Part shown: in pieces, positions 1-9,218 of the stretch
How positions within the stretch are numbered: position 1 is the stretch's first letter
Layout of the letters: each line of letters opens with the position of its first letter
Assembly (NCBI RefSeq): GCF_900086595.1
Contig: NZ_LT575472.1
Location: 3,155,124-3,219,123 of the forward strand
Source of the DNA: Clostridium nigeriense
Lineage (GTDB): Bacteria > Bacillota > Clostridia > Clostridiales > Clostridiaceae
DNA length: 64,000 nt
Direction of reading: 5' to 3'
The notes under the pieces: model-generated
Seen by the model: only the letters and a program-made list of their open reading frames with translations
Told to the model about the DNA's origin: nothing
Database searches by the model: none
Translations under genes and position numbers: made by a program

Positions 1-524
1 GTAGTTTTAGGATCTATAAATATAAAATCTCCAGGACATATTCCTAACTCTTCAACATCCTTCTTAGATAAAACTTTTTCATCTATTCTTACTTCCATGT
101 TTTCAGGATCACGTTTTTTATCCTTGCTATCTGGATACACATGAACTGCTGGGCTTGTGCTTAAGAATGTTCCAGTATATATTTTTCCATCTCTAGTTCT
201 AATCTTACAGTATTCACTATCCATAGTTGCAGGAATTGGTCCTCCTAATAATGTAAACTTTAAAGTTCCGCCATTAGTTATTGATCTTACCATAGCTCCT
301 AAAGTATCTACATGTGCAGAAAGTCCTATTACTTTTTCATTACTTTCCCCTGGAATAGTAATAATTCCGCAGCCCTTTCTAGTAGTTTCAAATTTATATC
401 CAAAGCTACCTGCTATTTCTTCAATTATTTTCATAATATCAAAGCAAAAACCTGTTGGACTATCAAATTCAAGTATTTTTTTTGCTGTGTTTAAAACATA
501 ATCTCTATTTATACAGTATTTCAT
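1..524 (-). CDS. M42 family metallopeptidase (N-terminal part, runs off window)
   Basis: The reading frame starts at an ATG at 524 behind an AAGGAG site and stays open to the window edge, giving about 174 residues. The segment LSAHVDTLGAMV near residue 67 carries the His and Asp that bind the first metal in M42 (PepA/FrvX/glutamyl aminopeptidase-like) cocatalytic peptidases, and the following region up to VCPGDF-like residues fits the family's inserted beta domain. Members are cytosolic oligomeric aminopeptidases that trim peptides. The remaining metal ligands and the C-terminus lie outside the window, so substrate type cannot be judged. A plus-strand ORF over the same bases is an antisense shadow. 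Confidence 0.88.
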   Translation of the reverse strand, partial: MKYCINRDYVLNTAKKILEFDSPTGFCFDIMKIIEEIAGSFGYKFETTRKGCGIITIPGESNEKVIGLSAHVDTLGAMVRSITNGGTLKFTLLGGPIPATMDSEYCKIRTRDGKIYTGTFLSTSPAVHVYPDSKDKKRDPENMEVRIDEKVLSKKDVEELGICPGDFIFIDPKT

Positions 525-645
525 AATAAATATATCTCCTTCCAGTAATTATCTAATATAGTAAATATACTTTTACTTTATTTTACTACAATTAATTATA
601 TCATTTCTATATTATATTTTATTTAAGTTTACCTTAAGAAATTAA

Positions 646-677
646 AAAAGAGAGTCTTTTACTAAAAACTCTCTTTT
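646..677 (-). terminator. Rho-independent terminator after gshAB
   Basis: Arms AAAAGAGAGT (646-655) and ACTCTCTTTT (668-677) are fully complementary with a 12-base loop, and on the minus strand the stem is followed by T-rich sequence. It sits right after the gshAB stop codon and ends the arsR-MATE-gshAB unit. Confidence 0.85.
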
Positions 678-681
678 TGTT

Positions 682-2994
682 CTACTTAGATTTTATAAAG
701 CCTAATATATTTAATACTTCTTTTGCTATTTCTCGTTCTGTTCCTTGATATGGATAAGAATGAATATGAATTGCTGGATTAAAGTTAAGTTCAATTATTC
801 CATAACTTGAATTTTCATCATTATAATCTTCAATCATCATATCCACACCACAAATATTAGCTCCAACTGCCTTTGCTGATTTTACTGCCATATCTTTAAA
901 TCTTTGTGGTATCAAATCTGTATAATCTATACTATCTCCACCTGTACTAATATTAGAATTTTCTCTTAAGTACACTATTTCATCTTTTTCAGGAATATAA
1001 TCAAAATCTTTACCTACTTGCTTTAAAAATAATCTTGCATTATCATCTAAATTAATTTTTTCTAATGGTGTCTTATATCCCTTTCCTCTTAAAGAACTTT
1101 TATTTTTTTCTTCAACCAATTCTTTAATAGTACTATTTCCATCACCAACTACATTTGCTGGAACTCTATGCAAAATTCCTGGAACTTTATCTCCAATTAC
1201 TAAGAACCTATATTCCTTACCATTTATAAATTCTTCAACTAAAACAGTATTATCATGAATAAATGCCAACTTAAATGCTTCTTTTATATCTTCTTCATTT
1301 GCCCCTTCTTTAAATATAGAGATTCCGAGTCCAAAGTTAGTTGATTTTGGTTTAACAACAATAGCCTTGTTTATATATCTATGTGCTTTTTTTAAAGCTT
1401 CCTCTAAATTAAAAAATTCATCTCCACTTGGAACTTTAATGCCCCTATCTTCTAATATTTTTTTAGTTACAACCTTATTTTCCATCATTAAAACAGATAT
1501 ATAACTATCTTTTGATGTCTTTGTAGCTTGCTTTACATACTCTATATGATTATCCTTTTTTAAAGAAATAAAATTCTCACTTCTATCAATTACATCTACT
1601 TTTATTCCTCTTTTCATTGCCTCTTTCATTAATATTTGAGTAGAAAGTTCTAAATCCTCAAATCCTTCTAGCTTAAATCTCTTTTTATAAGCATCTTCTT
1701 TGTATTCACTTGCTAATCTTAAATGACTTTCTATAAACCCTTCTTCTTTAACCATTTCAGAAATTCTATAGGCATAAGTTAACTTAGGGTCCTTAACTTT
1801 TTCTATCATATTTTCTATTACTTCTAATTTCCCTAATGATAGTTTATTATTCATATCTATCATTTCATTTAATATATTTAATGCCCAGTCTGTTTTGGAT
1901 ATAGTCTTCCCATCTTTATATAAAACAACATCCATTTGACCATACATAGAAATTATATTTTGATTATTTTGAGCTTCTTCTTGCCATTCCTTATAAGAAC
2001 TTTCTTCTTTTATTAGTAAGTAAATAGTAAATAAATTAATAAAGTTTAAATCCTCTAAAGATATACCCGCCTTACTAAAAGGATTAATATCTATACTTCT
2101 AATTTCAAGATAATTAATACCTTCTTCTATTAATGAATCTAAGAATCTTACATTATCCCTAGCTTTTAATCTAATTTGTGTGTACAATTCTTTATGGCTT
2201 TCTATTAGTTTGTCATCAATAAATTTATATACACTTTCTACATAATCTTTTACAGAATTATAATTAGGATATAAATCTATTGGATTCTTATAACCACATT
2301 CACTATTTCTATAAGATACAGCTCCATTATTACTAAAGCTATCTTTAGATATTTTATCTAAATCAACAACGCACTTTTCTCCAAAGCTTTCATGCATTGT
2401 AGTAGTTCCACCTAAAAGATATATTAATAACCACCTATATCTTAAATAATTTCTTACTACCTTTAAATATATACTATCTCTAAAACTTCTATAATCTTCT
2501 CCATTACCTATCTTTTTGTATAAATCTTTTATTAAATCTTCACTAAAGGAAAAATTATAGTGAATTCCAGATATTAATTGTTTTTTTCCACCATATTTCT
2601 TTAATAGCTTTTTTCTATAGTCACTAGCTCCCACACCACTTTCACAATGACCGTAATCTGCTATTGGTATAAGATCATCTTCTGGAATGCTACAAGGCAT
2701 AGATTGAGGCCATAAATATTCTTTCTTCAGCTCTGATACAGTTATATCGTAAAGAGAATTTACAAAGCTATATACTTCCTCTAATGTATTTAATGTTGGA
2801 GTAATTAACTCTATTTGACTTTCTGAAAAATCAGTTGTTATATATGGATGAGTCATTTTACACTCAAAAACCTTTGGATGTTTAGTTAATGCAAGTTTTC
2901 CACTTTCATCTACTCTTAAGGTCTCACGTTCTATTCCAAAATTTCCTTTTAATAATTCTTCTTTATAATTAAGTGATTGAATCACATCTAACAT
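682..2994 (-). CDS. gshAB: Bifunctional glutamate-cysteine ligase / glutathione synthetase
   Basis: Makes glutathione in two ATP-dependent steps: gamma-glutamylcysteine from Glu and Cys, then addition of Gly. At 770 residues it has the usual length of fused GshF/GshAB. The N-terminal ligase half begins with GNFGIERETLR (about residues 17-27), the family's ATP/Glu-binding start. The C-terminal half (about 490-765) is an ATP-grasp domain ending in ELNFNPAIHIHSYPY. The start ATG has an AAGGTG site inside the end of the upstream MATE gene; the two ORFs overlap by 26 bp, so they are translated from one mRNA. Being third in an ArsR-headed operon suggests glutathione is made in response to a thiophilic metal or metalloid; the biochemistry is firm, this context reading is inference. 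Confidence 0.96.
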   Translation of the reverse strand: MLDVIQSLNYKEELLKGNFGIERETLRVDESGKLALTKHPKVFECKMTHPYITTDFSESQIELITPTLNTLEEVYSFVNSLYDITVSELKKEYLWPQSMPCSIPEDDLIPIADYGHCESGVGASDYRKKLLKKYGGKKQLISGIHYNFSFSEDLIKDLYKKIGNGEDYRSFRDSIYLKVVRNYLRYRWLLIYLLGGTTTMHESFGEKCVVDLDKISKDSFSNNGAVSYRNSECGYKNPIDLYPNYNSVKDYVESVYKFIDDKLIESHKELYTQIRLKARDNVRFLDSLIEEGINYLEIRSIDINPFSKAGISLEDLNFINLFTIYLLIKEESSYKEWQEEAQNNQNIISMYGQMDVVLYKDGKTISKTDWALNILNEMIDMNNKLSLGKLEVIENMIEKVKDPKLTYAYRISEMVKEEGFIESHLRLASEYKEDAYKKRFKLEGFEDLELSTQILMKEAMKRGIKVDVIDRSENFISLKKDNHIEYVKQATKTSKDSYISVLMMENKVVTKKILEDRGIKVPSGDEFFNLEEALKKAHRYINKAIVVKPKSTNFGLGISIFKEGANEEDIKEAFKLAFIHDNTVLVEEFINGKEYRFLVIGDKVPGILHRVPANVVGDGNSTIKELVEEKNKSSLRGKGYKTPLEKINLDDNARLFLKQVGKDFDYIPEKDEIVYLRENSNISTGGDSIDYTDLIPQRFKDMAVKSAKAVGANICGVDMMIEDYNDENSSYGIIELNFNPAIHIHSYPYQGTEREIAKEVLNILGFIKSK

Positions 2995-4306
2995 CTTTAT
3001 ACACCTTCCATATTTTAAATTTATATATTAAATAAGCTACTGTTCCTTTTAAAACACTTGATATAGAAATTCCAATCCATATCCCATTAACATCAAAATA
3101 TTTAATAAGAATTAAAGCTAAAGGAATTCTAAGAATAGTGAATATTATACTTATAATAGCTGGTATCTTTGGTACTCCAAAGCCTGTAAAAACACCATTT
3201 GATATCATCTCAATAGTTGCAAACACTTGAGAGTATCCTATTATTCTTAAATAATTGCTAGCAATTATAACTGTAGCATCTTCTCTTATAAATAATCTAA
3301 CTAATGTGCTTGGGGTAAAAATAAATAAAATACTTATAATCAAGGCATAAATAACACCTATTCCTACTGCTGTATTATACCCTTTATTTATCCTATTATA
3401 TTTTTTTGCTCCAAAGTTTTGTCCAACAAATCCTGCTATAGCTCCATTTAGTCCACCTACAACCATATAAACTACCGACTCTATTTGTAAACCTATCTTT
3501 TGTGCTGCTATAGCTTCTGAGCCAAAGCTTCCTATTATTCTAGCTAACAATATATTAACTAAAGTAAATAAAATTCTTTGAAAGGACATTGGTAAACCCA
3601 ATATTGTAATTTCTTTTAGCTTAATATAATTTAATCCACTTTTAAAGTTAAAATCAAATAATTTTCTTGATTTATTAATAAATAAAATAAACATTGTTCC
3701 ATTTGCAATTAATGTAGCAATTGCAGCTCCAGTAACTCCAAGCTTTAATGTATATATTAAAATTGGATCTAATATTATATTTATAACAACTCCTATAGCA
3801 CTTATATTTAAAGCAGATCTATTATTACCAAAGCTATTAAAAATTCTTATATATAGAGTATTAAAAAAAGAAAAGAACATCATTGGCGCACTAATAGCTA
3901 AATAAATATATGAATCTCTTTCAACTATACTATTTCCTAAATTTAAAAACCCTATAAAGTTTTTCCCAAAAAATATTAATACTAAAGAATATAATCCTCC
4001 TATAATTGCATTTAAAATAAGCCCACTAGAAATATATTCATCTACAGCCTTATTATCCTTTCTTCCAATTGAATGAGCTACTTTTATTCCAGTGCCTATA
4101 GCTACAAAAGCATTAATAGAGTAACCAAGTCCAACAAAAAAGCTTGATGACCCTATACTAGCTACTGCATTGCTTCCTAGACCTCCAACCCATAGCATAT
4201 CAATTAGATTATAAGTAAACTGTAGCAAAGAACTTCCCATTATTGGTAGGGCTAAAGTAACTAAAACTTTTAGAACATTTCCCTTTGTTAAATCCACTTT
4301 TTTCAT
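2969..4306 (-). CDS. MATE family efflux transporter
   Basis: Integral membrane protein of about 445 residues with two related six-helix halves, as in MATE drug/cation antiporters; the N-terminal segment LVTLALPIMGSSLLQFTYNLIDMLWVG contains the conserved first-helix pattern of the family. The longest ORF begins at a TTG (4318), but the only Shine-Dalgarno (TTGGAG, overlapping that TTG) is correctly spaced for the ATG at 4306, so that start is chosen. It lies 15 bp after the ArsR-type gene and overlaps gshAB by 26 bp. Substrate cannot be read from sequence; between a metalloid-type repressor and glutathione synthesis, export of a thiol conjugate or a metal-related toxicant is a reasonable hypothesis, not an established role. 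Confidence 0.93.
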   Translation of the reverse strand: MKKVDLTKGNVLKVLVTLALPIMGSSLLQFTYNLIDMLWVGGLGSNAVASIGSSSFFVGLGYSINAFVAIGTGIKVAHSIGRKDNKAVDEYISSGLILNAIIGGLYSLVLIFFGKNFIGFLNLGNSIVERDSYIYLAISAPMMFFSFFNTLYIRIFNSFGNNRSALNISAIGVVINIILDPILIYTLKLGVTGAAIATLIANGTMFILFINKSRKLFDFNFKSGLNYIKLKEITILGLPMSFQRILFTLVNILLARIIGSFGSEAIAAQKIGLQIESVVYMVVGGLNGAIAGFVGQNFGAKKYNRINKGYNTAVGIGVIYALIISILFIFTPSTLVRLFIREDATVIIASNYLRIIGYSQVFATIEMISNGVFTGFGVPKIPAIISIIFTILRIPLALILIKYFDVNGIWIGISISSVLKGTVAYLIYKFKIWKVYKDVRCDSIT

Positions 4307-4321
4307 ACTACTCTCCAAATA

Positions 4322-4603
4322 TTATTCATCATTTAAAACCTCATTTAAAAATTTTACTACATCATTACATAGTTCTCTATCTAGACTATAATGCATCCAA
4401 GTACCTTCTTTTCTGCATTTAACAATACCAGAATCCATTAATACTTTCATATGGTGGGATAATGTTGGTTGAGTAAAATGAAAGCTTTCTAATATTATGC
4501 ATGCACATTTTTCTCCAGAAGAAAGCATATCAACTATCTTAAGTCTATTTATTTCTCCTAAAGCTTTAAGTATTTTAATATTATCTTCATAATTTTTACT
4601 CAT
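4322..4603 (-). CDS. ArsR/SmtB-family metalloregulator
   Basis: A 93-residue winged-helix repressor. EKCACIILE places Cys33 and Cys35 where the As(III)-sensing CxC of classical ArsR (ELCVCDL) lies at the start of the alpha-3 region; a further Cys63 follows the recognition helix (QPTLSHHMKVL, about 45-55). This thiol pattern, rather than the His/Asp alpha-5 site of SmtB/CzrA, suggests As(III), Sb(III) or another thiophilic ion as inducer. AGGAG precedes the ATG. First gene of the operon with MATE and gshAB; two palindromes overlap its promoter, so autoregulation is very likely. No arsB, acr3 or arsC is in the window. Confidence 0.93.
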   Translation of the reverse strand: MSKNYEDNIKILKALGEINRLKIVDMLSSGEKCACIILESFHFTQPTLSHHMKVLMDSGIVKCRKEGTWMHYSLDRELCNDVVKFLNEVLNDE

Positions 4604-4628
4604 AATAATATCTCCTATTATTTATTTA

Positions 4629-4650
4629 TACATAGACGAATATCTATGTA
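4629..4650 (-). promoter_or_regulatory. Putative ArsR operator 2 (downstream of -10)
   Basis: Inverted repeat TACATAGA (4629-4636) / TCTATGTA (4643-4650) with a 6-base centre. It shares the core ATAGA...TATCTAT with operator 1 and its centre is 30 bp from that of operator 1, placing both on nearly the same DNA face. It covers the predicted transcription start and leader. Confidence 0.7.
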
Positions 4651-4657
4651 TCATATT

Positions 4658-4681
4658 AAATATAGATGATTATCTATATTT
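4658..4681 (-). promoter_or_regulatory. Putative ArsR operator 1 (inside promoter spacer)
   Basis: Perfect inverted repeat AAATATAGAT (4658-4667) / ATCTATATTT (4672-4681) with a 4-base centre. It fills the spacer and -10 box of the arsR promoter, so a bound repressor would exclude RNA polymerase. Form and AT-richness fit ArsR/SmtB operators. Confidence 0.78.
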
Positions 4682-4687
4682 AGTCAA
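4659..4687 (-). promoter_or_regulatory. Sigma-A-type promoter of arsR-MATE-gshAB
   Basis: On the minus strand TTGACT (4687-4682), a 17-base spacer, and TATATT (4664-4659). The start of transcription should fall near 4652, about 50 bases before the arsR ATG. Confidence 0.75.
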
Positions 4688-4723
4688 CAAAAAATGCCAG
4701 CATTTTTTATAATTAAGAATTAA

Positions 4724-4842
4724 AAATTAAGAATGAAGAATTAAGGAAAAAAATCCTTCGGATTTTTGAATAAGAGGTGCTTTGCACCAATTTAATTTAA
4801 GTTTTGCTGTGCAAAACATCCTTAATTTTACATTCTTAATTC
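4724..4842. repeat. Small inverted-repeat (MITE-like) element
   Basis: Ends at 4724-4747 and 4819-4842 are inverted copies matching at about 21 of 24 positions. Between them lie three hairpins: around TCCTTCGGA (4753-4764), GGTGC/GCACC (4776-4788) and GTTTTG/GCAAAAC (4801-4816). No coding capacity. The build, short terminal inverted repeats around modular hairpins, resembles non-autonomous elements common in clostridial intergenic DNA. It lies between the divergent-looking end of cfa and the arsR promoter and may also end cfa transcription. Confidence 0.6.
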
Positions 4843-4850
4843 TACATTTT

Positions 4851-6032
4851 TCATTTATACAAGTGTTGTCTTGTTATCTCCAATGTATTATTATTTCCTT
4901 TTGAAAATACTATTTGATGCAAATCAATCATTCCATTATTAAAAGATGCAGCGCAAGAAGATAAATATAACTCCCACATTCTAACAAATCTTTCATCAAA
5001 CATATTAGAAATCTTATCTATATTTTTTTTATAATTATCATACCAACAAAGTAATGTTTTATGATAATGCCTTCTTAAGCTTTCAACATCTAATGTATAA
5101 TAATTCATTTCACTTCCTAAACTTATTATTTCTCTCAAGCTAGGAATAACTCCACCTGGAAATATGTACTTTTTAATCCACGGATCTCCTGAATTCTCTT
5201 TTCTTCCACTAATAAAGTGTAATAAAAATAATCCTTGCTCCTTTAATACTGTATCTACATTCTTAAAGAAAAGATCATAGTTATCACGACCAACATGTTC
5301 AAGCATTCCTACACTTACAACTCTATCAAATTTTAATTTACTCTTTTCTAAATCTCTATAATCCATTAATTCAGCTGTTAAATATTTTTCTAAATTCTCT
5401 TCCTTAATTCTTTCTTTAAATTTTAAATATTGTTGTTCACTTAAGGTAATTCCAACTCCATTAACTTTATATTTCTTAGCAGCTTCAATAAGTAAGTAAC
5501 CCCAACCACATCCTATATCTAGTAAGCTCATACCTTCTTTAAGTTGTAATTTTTTTAATATATGATCAATTTTATTTATTTGTGCTTCATATAAAGTATC
5601 ATCTTCATTTTTAAAATATGCACAGGAATAACTCATAGTTTCATCTAACCAAAGGCTATAAAAATTATTTCCTATATCATAATGGGAAGTTACTTCTTTC
5701 TTTTGGTTCTTTTTAGATGTGGATGTAAATATTAATTTACTTAATGCACTCTCATTAACATCAAAGGTATCCAACTTTCCTAATACAATATCTAGAACAT
5801 CATATAAATCTCCTGACTCCATATCTAGCTTCTTATCCATATAAGCTTCACCTAATGCCAAAGATGTGCTAGTAAGTAATAACTTTTTATCGATATTATC
5901 ATTTACTTTAATTACAAACTTAGGATTTCCATTACCTATATCTACTACTTTCCCATCTTTAAATATGACCTTAAAAGGTGTTTGATTATTTTTATTAAAA
6001 TATTTTTTAATAATCATACTTTCTAATGACAT
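4851..6032 (-). CDS. cfa: Cyclopropane-fatty-acyl-phospholipid synthase
   Basis: SAM-dependent methylene transfer to double bonds of membrane phospholipid acyl chains. SHYDIGNNFYSLWLD and MSYSCAYF (about 117-145) are the family signature, followed by the SAM-binding LLDIGCGWGYL (about 170-180) and later VGMLEHVG. About 393 residues, normal length for the full two-domain enzyme. The longest frame begins at a TTG at 6041, which directly abuts the Shine-Dalgarno; the ATG at 6032 has GAAGGG nine bases upstream and is preferred. Monocistronic: separated from the arsR operon by the inverted-repeat element and from the alarmone synthetase by a terminator. Membrane modification by Cfa typically accompanies acid or solvent stress. 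Confidence 0.95.
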   Translation of the reverse strand: MSLESMIIKKYFNKNNQTPFKVIFKDGKVVDIGNGNPKFVIKVNDNIDKKLLLTSTSLALGEAYMDKKLDMESGDLYDVLDIVLGKLDTFDVNESALSKLIFTSTSKKNQKKEVTSHYDIGNNFYSLWLDETMSYSCAYFKNEDDTLYEAQINKIDHILKKLQLKEGMSLLDIGCGWGYLLIEAAKKYKVNGVGITLSEQQYLKFKERIKEENLEKYLTAELMDYRDLEKSKLKFDRVVSVGMLEHVGRDNYDLFFKNVDTVLKEQGLFLLHFISGRKENSGDPWIKKYIFPGGVIPSLREIISLGSEMNYYTLDVESLRRHYHKTLLCWYDNYKKNIDKISNMFDERFVRMWELYLSSCAASFNNGMIDLHQIVFSKGNNNTLEITRQHLYK

Positions 6033-6116
6033 AATTAGCAACCCTTCTTTCTATGTTATAAACTTTATATCTTCTATCTTTTCCCTTAATAACTAAAATA
6101 TTCTTTTAAATTAAAA

Positions 6117-6140
6117 AGAACCTTGATTTCTCAAGGTTCT
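6117..6140 (-). terminator. Rho-independent terminator after alarmone synthetase gene
   Basis: AGAACCTTGA (6117-6126) pairs with TCAAGGTTCT (6131-6140) around a 4-base loop; the minus-strand exit is T-rich. It ends the ygiQ/alarmone synthetase unit before cfa. Confidence 0.88.
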
Positions 6141-6204
6141 AAAAAAATAATTGCACATTTTTATCTGAGCTTAATTAACTTTTATATAAATAACTTTGCC
6201 TACT

Positions 6205-7002
6205 CTATTTTAATTTTTTTAATCGCTTTATTTCCTCTTCTTGCTCTTTTATTACCTTTAAAAGTTCCTCTTCCTTGGTAACCCATTCTTTACTAAGATC
6301 ATTAATTAAAGAAGCCATTTCATCAGCACTTCCTACAATTCTGTTAAATAAAAGTAGATTTGACTTTAGTATTTCAGGTATCTCCACATGTGAATATCTA
6401 AGTCTATGATCTATTTCTCCATATCCTTCTTCAAATATTGTTCTTACTTGAATTTCAGCTATAACTTTTTCGTTAGTTGGATAAAATTCTACTAAATAGT
6501 GGACTGATCTATATCCGGATATTCTTGACCTAACTTCTATATTAAGTTCTTCAAACTTCTTAGTATTATCTCCTTCTCTAACATTTGCAGTAACTTCAAT
6601 AACATTCCAAGTTTTAGTAATAAATTCATGAATATCCCGCCATTGATCTTTAAATATATGGATAACTCTAATTCCAATTAAATCATTTATTTCATTTTTA
6701 TAATTATCTAAAGTAAATTGAAAATCTTCACCATATTTTAATCTTCTATCTTCAGTTTTTCTTATGATTTTTTCTATTAATCTATCTGGTTCTTTTATTC
6801 TTGATTTTACTGAATGAATCATAGGCTCTGAACGTAAAATATTAGCTATAAAATCTGCTTGATTTTCATAGGAAACTTCATAATCTACGAAATTATTATA
6901 AATGTCCCTTAAATTTTCAGTATTTATATTCTTCTCCTCAATAATTTTTTCTACATGTGGATATTTTAATATAAATTCATCTATGTTAAAACTCTTCTTC
7001 AT
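6205..7002 (-). CDS. Small alarmone synthetase (RelA/SpoT nucleotidyltransferase domain)
   Basis: 265 residues with a single RelA/SpoT synthetase domain (about 60-205): DLIGIRVIHIF, GYRSVHYLV and AEIQVRTIFEEGYGEIDH are the conserved segments, the last containing the catalytic EIQVRT motif. There is no HD hydrolase, TGS or ACT domain, so it is a stand-alone synthetase expected to make (p)ppGpp from ATP and GDP/GTP. The C-terminus (about 230-265) is a Glu/Lys-rich coiled coil, consistent with the oligomeric small synthetases. It follows ygiQ by 43 bp on the same strand with no terminator between, so the two may share a transcript. Distinction between RelQ/RelP-type classes cannot be made from motifs alone. 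Confidence 0.9.
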   Translation of the reverse strand: MKKSFNIDEFILKYPHVEKIIEEKNINTENLRDIYNNFVDYEVSYENQADFIANILRSEPMIHSVKSRIKEPDRLIEKIIRKTEDRRLKYGEDFQFTLDNYKNEINDLIGIRVIHIFKDQWRDIHEFITKTWNVIEVTANVREGDNTKKFEELNIEVRSRISGYRSVHYLVEFYPTNEKVIAEIQVRTIFEEGYGEIDHRLRYSHVEIPEILKSNLLLFNRIVGSADEMASLINDLSKEWVTKEEELLKVIKEQEEEIKRLKKLK

Positions 7003-7044
7003 TTAAAGATCCCCTTTAGCTATAGAATTACCTTAATTATATTC

Positions 7045-9069
7045 TTATCTTCCTTGTCTTCTATTACTACTCTTATTACTTTTTACCTTAGAACTTTTTC
7101 CTTTGAAGTCTCCAAATTTTCCTTTTGATGAAGTTTTACTATTTGCAGACTTTGAATTTGATTTACCATTAGTTTTTGAAGAAGATTTTGACTTAGTTCC
7201 TTGTTTTCCTCTACTAGAACTTCCCCTTGCCATTGCTTCTTCCTTCTTAATTTTTGCTAAATATCTATCAGCTTTTGATTTTATTAAACACTTTGGTCCA
7301 TTTCCTATTAAATCTTCTCTACCAGCTTTAACCAAAGCATCATGAACTAAATTATAGTTCTTCGGATTTTTAAATTGAAGAAGTGCTCTTTGCATAGCTT
7401 TTTCTTCTTTCGTCTTAGGAACATAAACTTTTTCCCCAGTTATTGGATTTATTCCTGTATAGAACATAGCTGTAGATAATGTTCCTGGAGTTGGATAAAA
7501 ATCCTGAACTTGTTCTGGTTGATATTTAGTATCTCTTAAATATTCTGCAAGTTCTATTGCTTCATTTAGACCACTACCTGGATGGCTTGACATTAAATAT
7601 GGTATTAAGTATTGTTCCTTACCTAATTGTTTATTTATCTTGAAGAATTTTTCTCTAAATCTATCATAGGTATCTCCTGATGGCTTACCCATATATTTTA
7701 ATGTATTAGCTGCTACATGTTCTGGAGCAACCTTTAATTGACCACTTACATGATGCTCAACTAATTCTCTAAAGAATGTATCATCTTTATCTGCCATTAT
7801 ATAATCATATCTTAATCCTGAACGAACAAAGGCCTTCTTTACTTTAGGAAGTTTCCTTATTTTTCTTAGTACTCCTAAGAATTCACTATGATCTACTATT
7901 AAGTTCTTACATGGTTTTGGAGTTAAACATTGTTTACTCTTACATGCTCCTATAGTAAGCTGAGTTTTACATGCTGGCTTTCTAAAATTTGCTGTTGGAC
8001 CACCAACATCATGTATATACCCTTTAAAGTCTTTTAAATTAGTTATTTCAACTGCTTCATCTAAGATAGATGATTCGCTTCTACTTTGAACAGCCCTTCC
8101 TTGATGGAAAGTAATTGCACAGAATGAACAGTTCCCAAAACATCCTCTTGAACTTACTATACTAAATTTAACCTCTTCTAAAGCTGCTATTCCACCAAAT
8201 TCATCATATATAGGGTGAGATTCCTTTGTGTATGGAAGAGCATAAACTCTATCTAACTCTTCTCTATTAAGAGGCATTTCAGGAGTATTACAAACTACAT
8301 ATCTATCTGCATGCTTTTGAACAAGAACTTTTCCTCTTACAGGATCTTGTTCTTCATATTGTATTTTAAAAGCTTTAGCATATTCCATCTTATCCTTTGT
8401 AACATCTTCTTTTGAAGGTAAAATCTTATAATCACCATAAATTTCATCTAAGGAATCTATAGTATATGTAGTACCATTAACGTGCCTTATATATTTTGCT
8501 TCAAATCCATCATTTAAAGCATTAGCAACTTCAACTATTTGCTTTTCACTCATTCCATAAATTAAAAGGTCAGCACCACTATCTATTAAAATAGAATTTC
8601 TTACATTGTTATCCCAGTAGTCATAATGAGCTAATCTCCTTAAACTTGCTTCTATACCACCTATAACAATATCTATATTTTTATAAGCTTCTCTTATTTT
8701 ATTACAATAAACTATAGTTGCTCTATCTGGTCTAGCTCCCATTTTTCCACCAGGAGTATAAAGATCTTTTTCTCTTCTTCTCTTGCTTACAGTATAATGG
8801 TTAACCATTGGGTCCATATTCCCACCATTAACTAAGAAGGCAAGCCTTGGTCTTCCAAGCTTCATAAAATCATCTGTACTATGCCAATCTGGTTGTGGTA
8901 TAATACCAACCTTATATCCGGCATCTTCTAAAACTCTTGAAATAATTGCTGTTCCAAAGCTATGATGGTCAATATAGGCATCCCCTGTAACTATAATGAA
9001 ATCACATTGTTCCCAACCACGCTCTTGCATATCTTCTTTACTTATCGGCAAAAATCTATTATTTGACAT
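7045..9069 (-). CDS. YgiQ family radical SAM protein
   Basis: 674 residues. A B12-binding-like N-terminal region is followed by the radical SAM cluster site [11 protein letters not shown] (CxxxCxxC, about 305-315) and by conserved blocks such as [21 protein letters not shown] and APEHVA. The family (UPF0313) is widespread; its reaction is unknown. The last 70 or so residues are a low-complexity Ser/Lys/Gly/Asn tail, highly basic and probably disordered, possibly RNA-binding, which is typical for the family's variable end. GTAGGTG precedes the ATG. Upstream neighbour of the alarmone synthetase. Confidence 0.93.
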   Translation of the reverse strand: MSNNRFLPISKEDMQERGWEQCDFIIVTGDAYIDHHSFGTAIISRVLEDAGYKVGIIPQPDWHSTDDFMKLGRPRLAFLVNGGNMDPMVNHYTVSKRRREKDLYTPGGKMGARPDRATIVYCNKIREAYKNIDIVIGGIEASLRRLAHYDYWDNNVRNSILIDSGADLLIYGMSEKQIVEVANALNDGFEAKYIRHVNGTTYTIDSLDEIYGDYKILPSKEDVTKDKMEYAKAFKIQYEEQDPVRGKVLVQKHADRYVVCNTPEMPLNREELDRVYALPYTKESHPIYDEFGGIAALEEVKFSIVSSRGCFGNCSFCAITFHQGRAVQSRSESSILDEAVEITNLKDFKGYIHDVGGPTANFRKPACKTQLTIGACKSKQCLTPKPCKNLIVDHSEFLGVLRKIRKLPKVKKAFVRSGLRYDYIMADKDDTFFRELVEHHVSGQLKVAPEHVAANTLKYMGKPSGDTYDRFREKFFKINKQLGKEQYLIPYLMSSHPGSGLNEAIELAEYLRDTKYQPEQVQDFYPTPGTLSTAMFYTGINPITGEKVYVPKTKEEKAMQRALLQFKNPKNYNLVHDALVKAGREDLIGNGPKCLIKSKADRYLAKIKKEEAMARGSSSRGKQGTKSKSSSKTNGKSNSKSANSKTSSKGKFGDFKGKSSKVKSNKSSNRRQGR

Positions 9070-9218
9070 TTAAACACCTACTTTATGTTTACTTTTCGCT
9101 AATTGATTATAACATTATAAAAGAAATTTATCATTGATTTTTTAAAATTTACATAATGTTACAAAATATATTTTGCTGAAAATTATAATGAGCTCCCCTC
9201 TGGAAGCCCACTATACTC

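Noticed and set aside
157..501. Plus-strand ORF of 114 codons
   Set aside because: Antisense to the M42 peptidase frame, no ribosome binding site; the minus frame carries recognisable metal ligands.
4629..4681. Palindromes before arsR as a terminator
   Set aside because: They overlap a well-formed promoter, lack a T-run in the useful direction and share a common core, which fits operators better.
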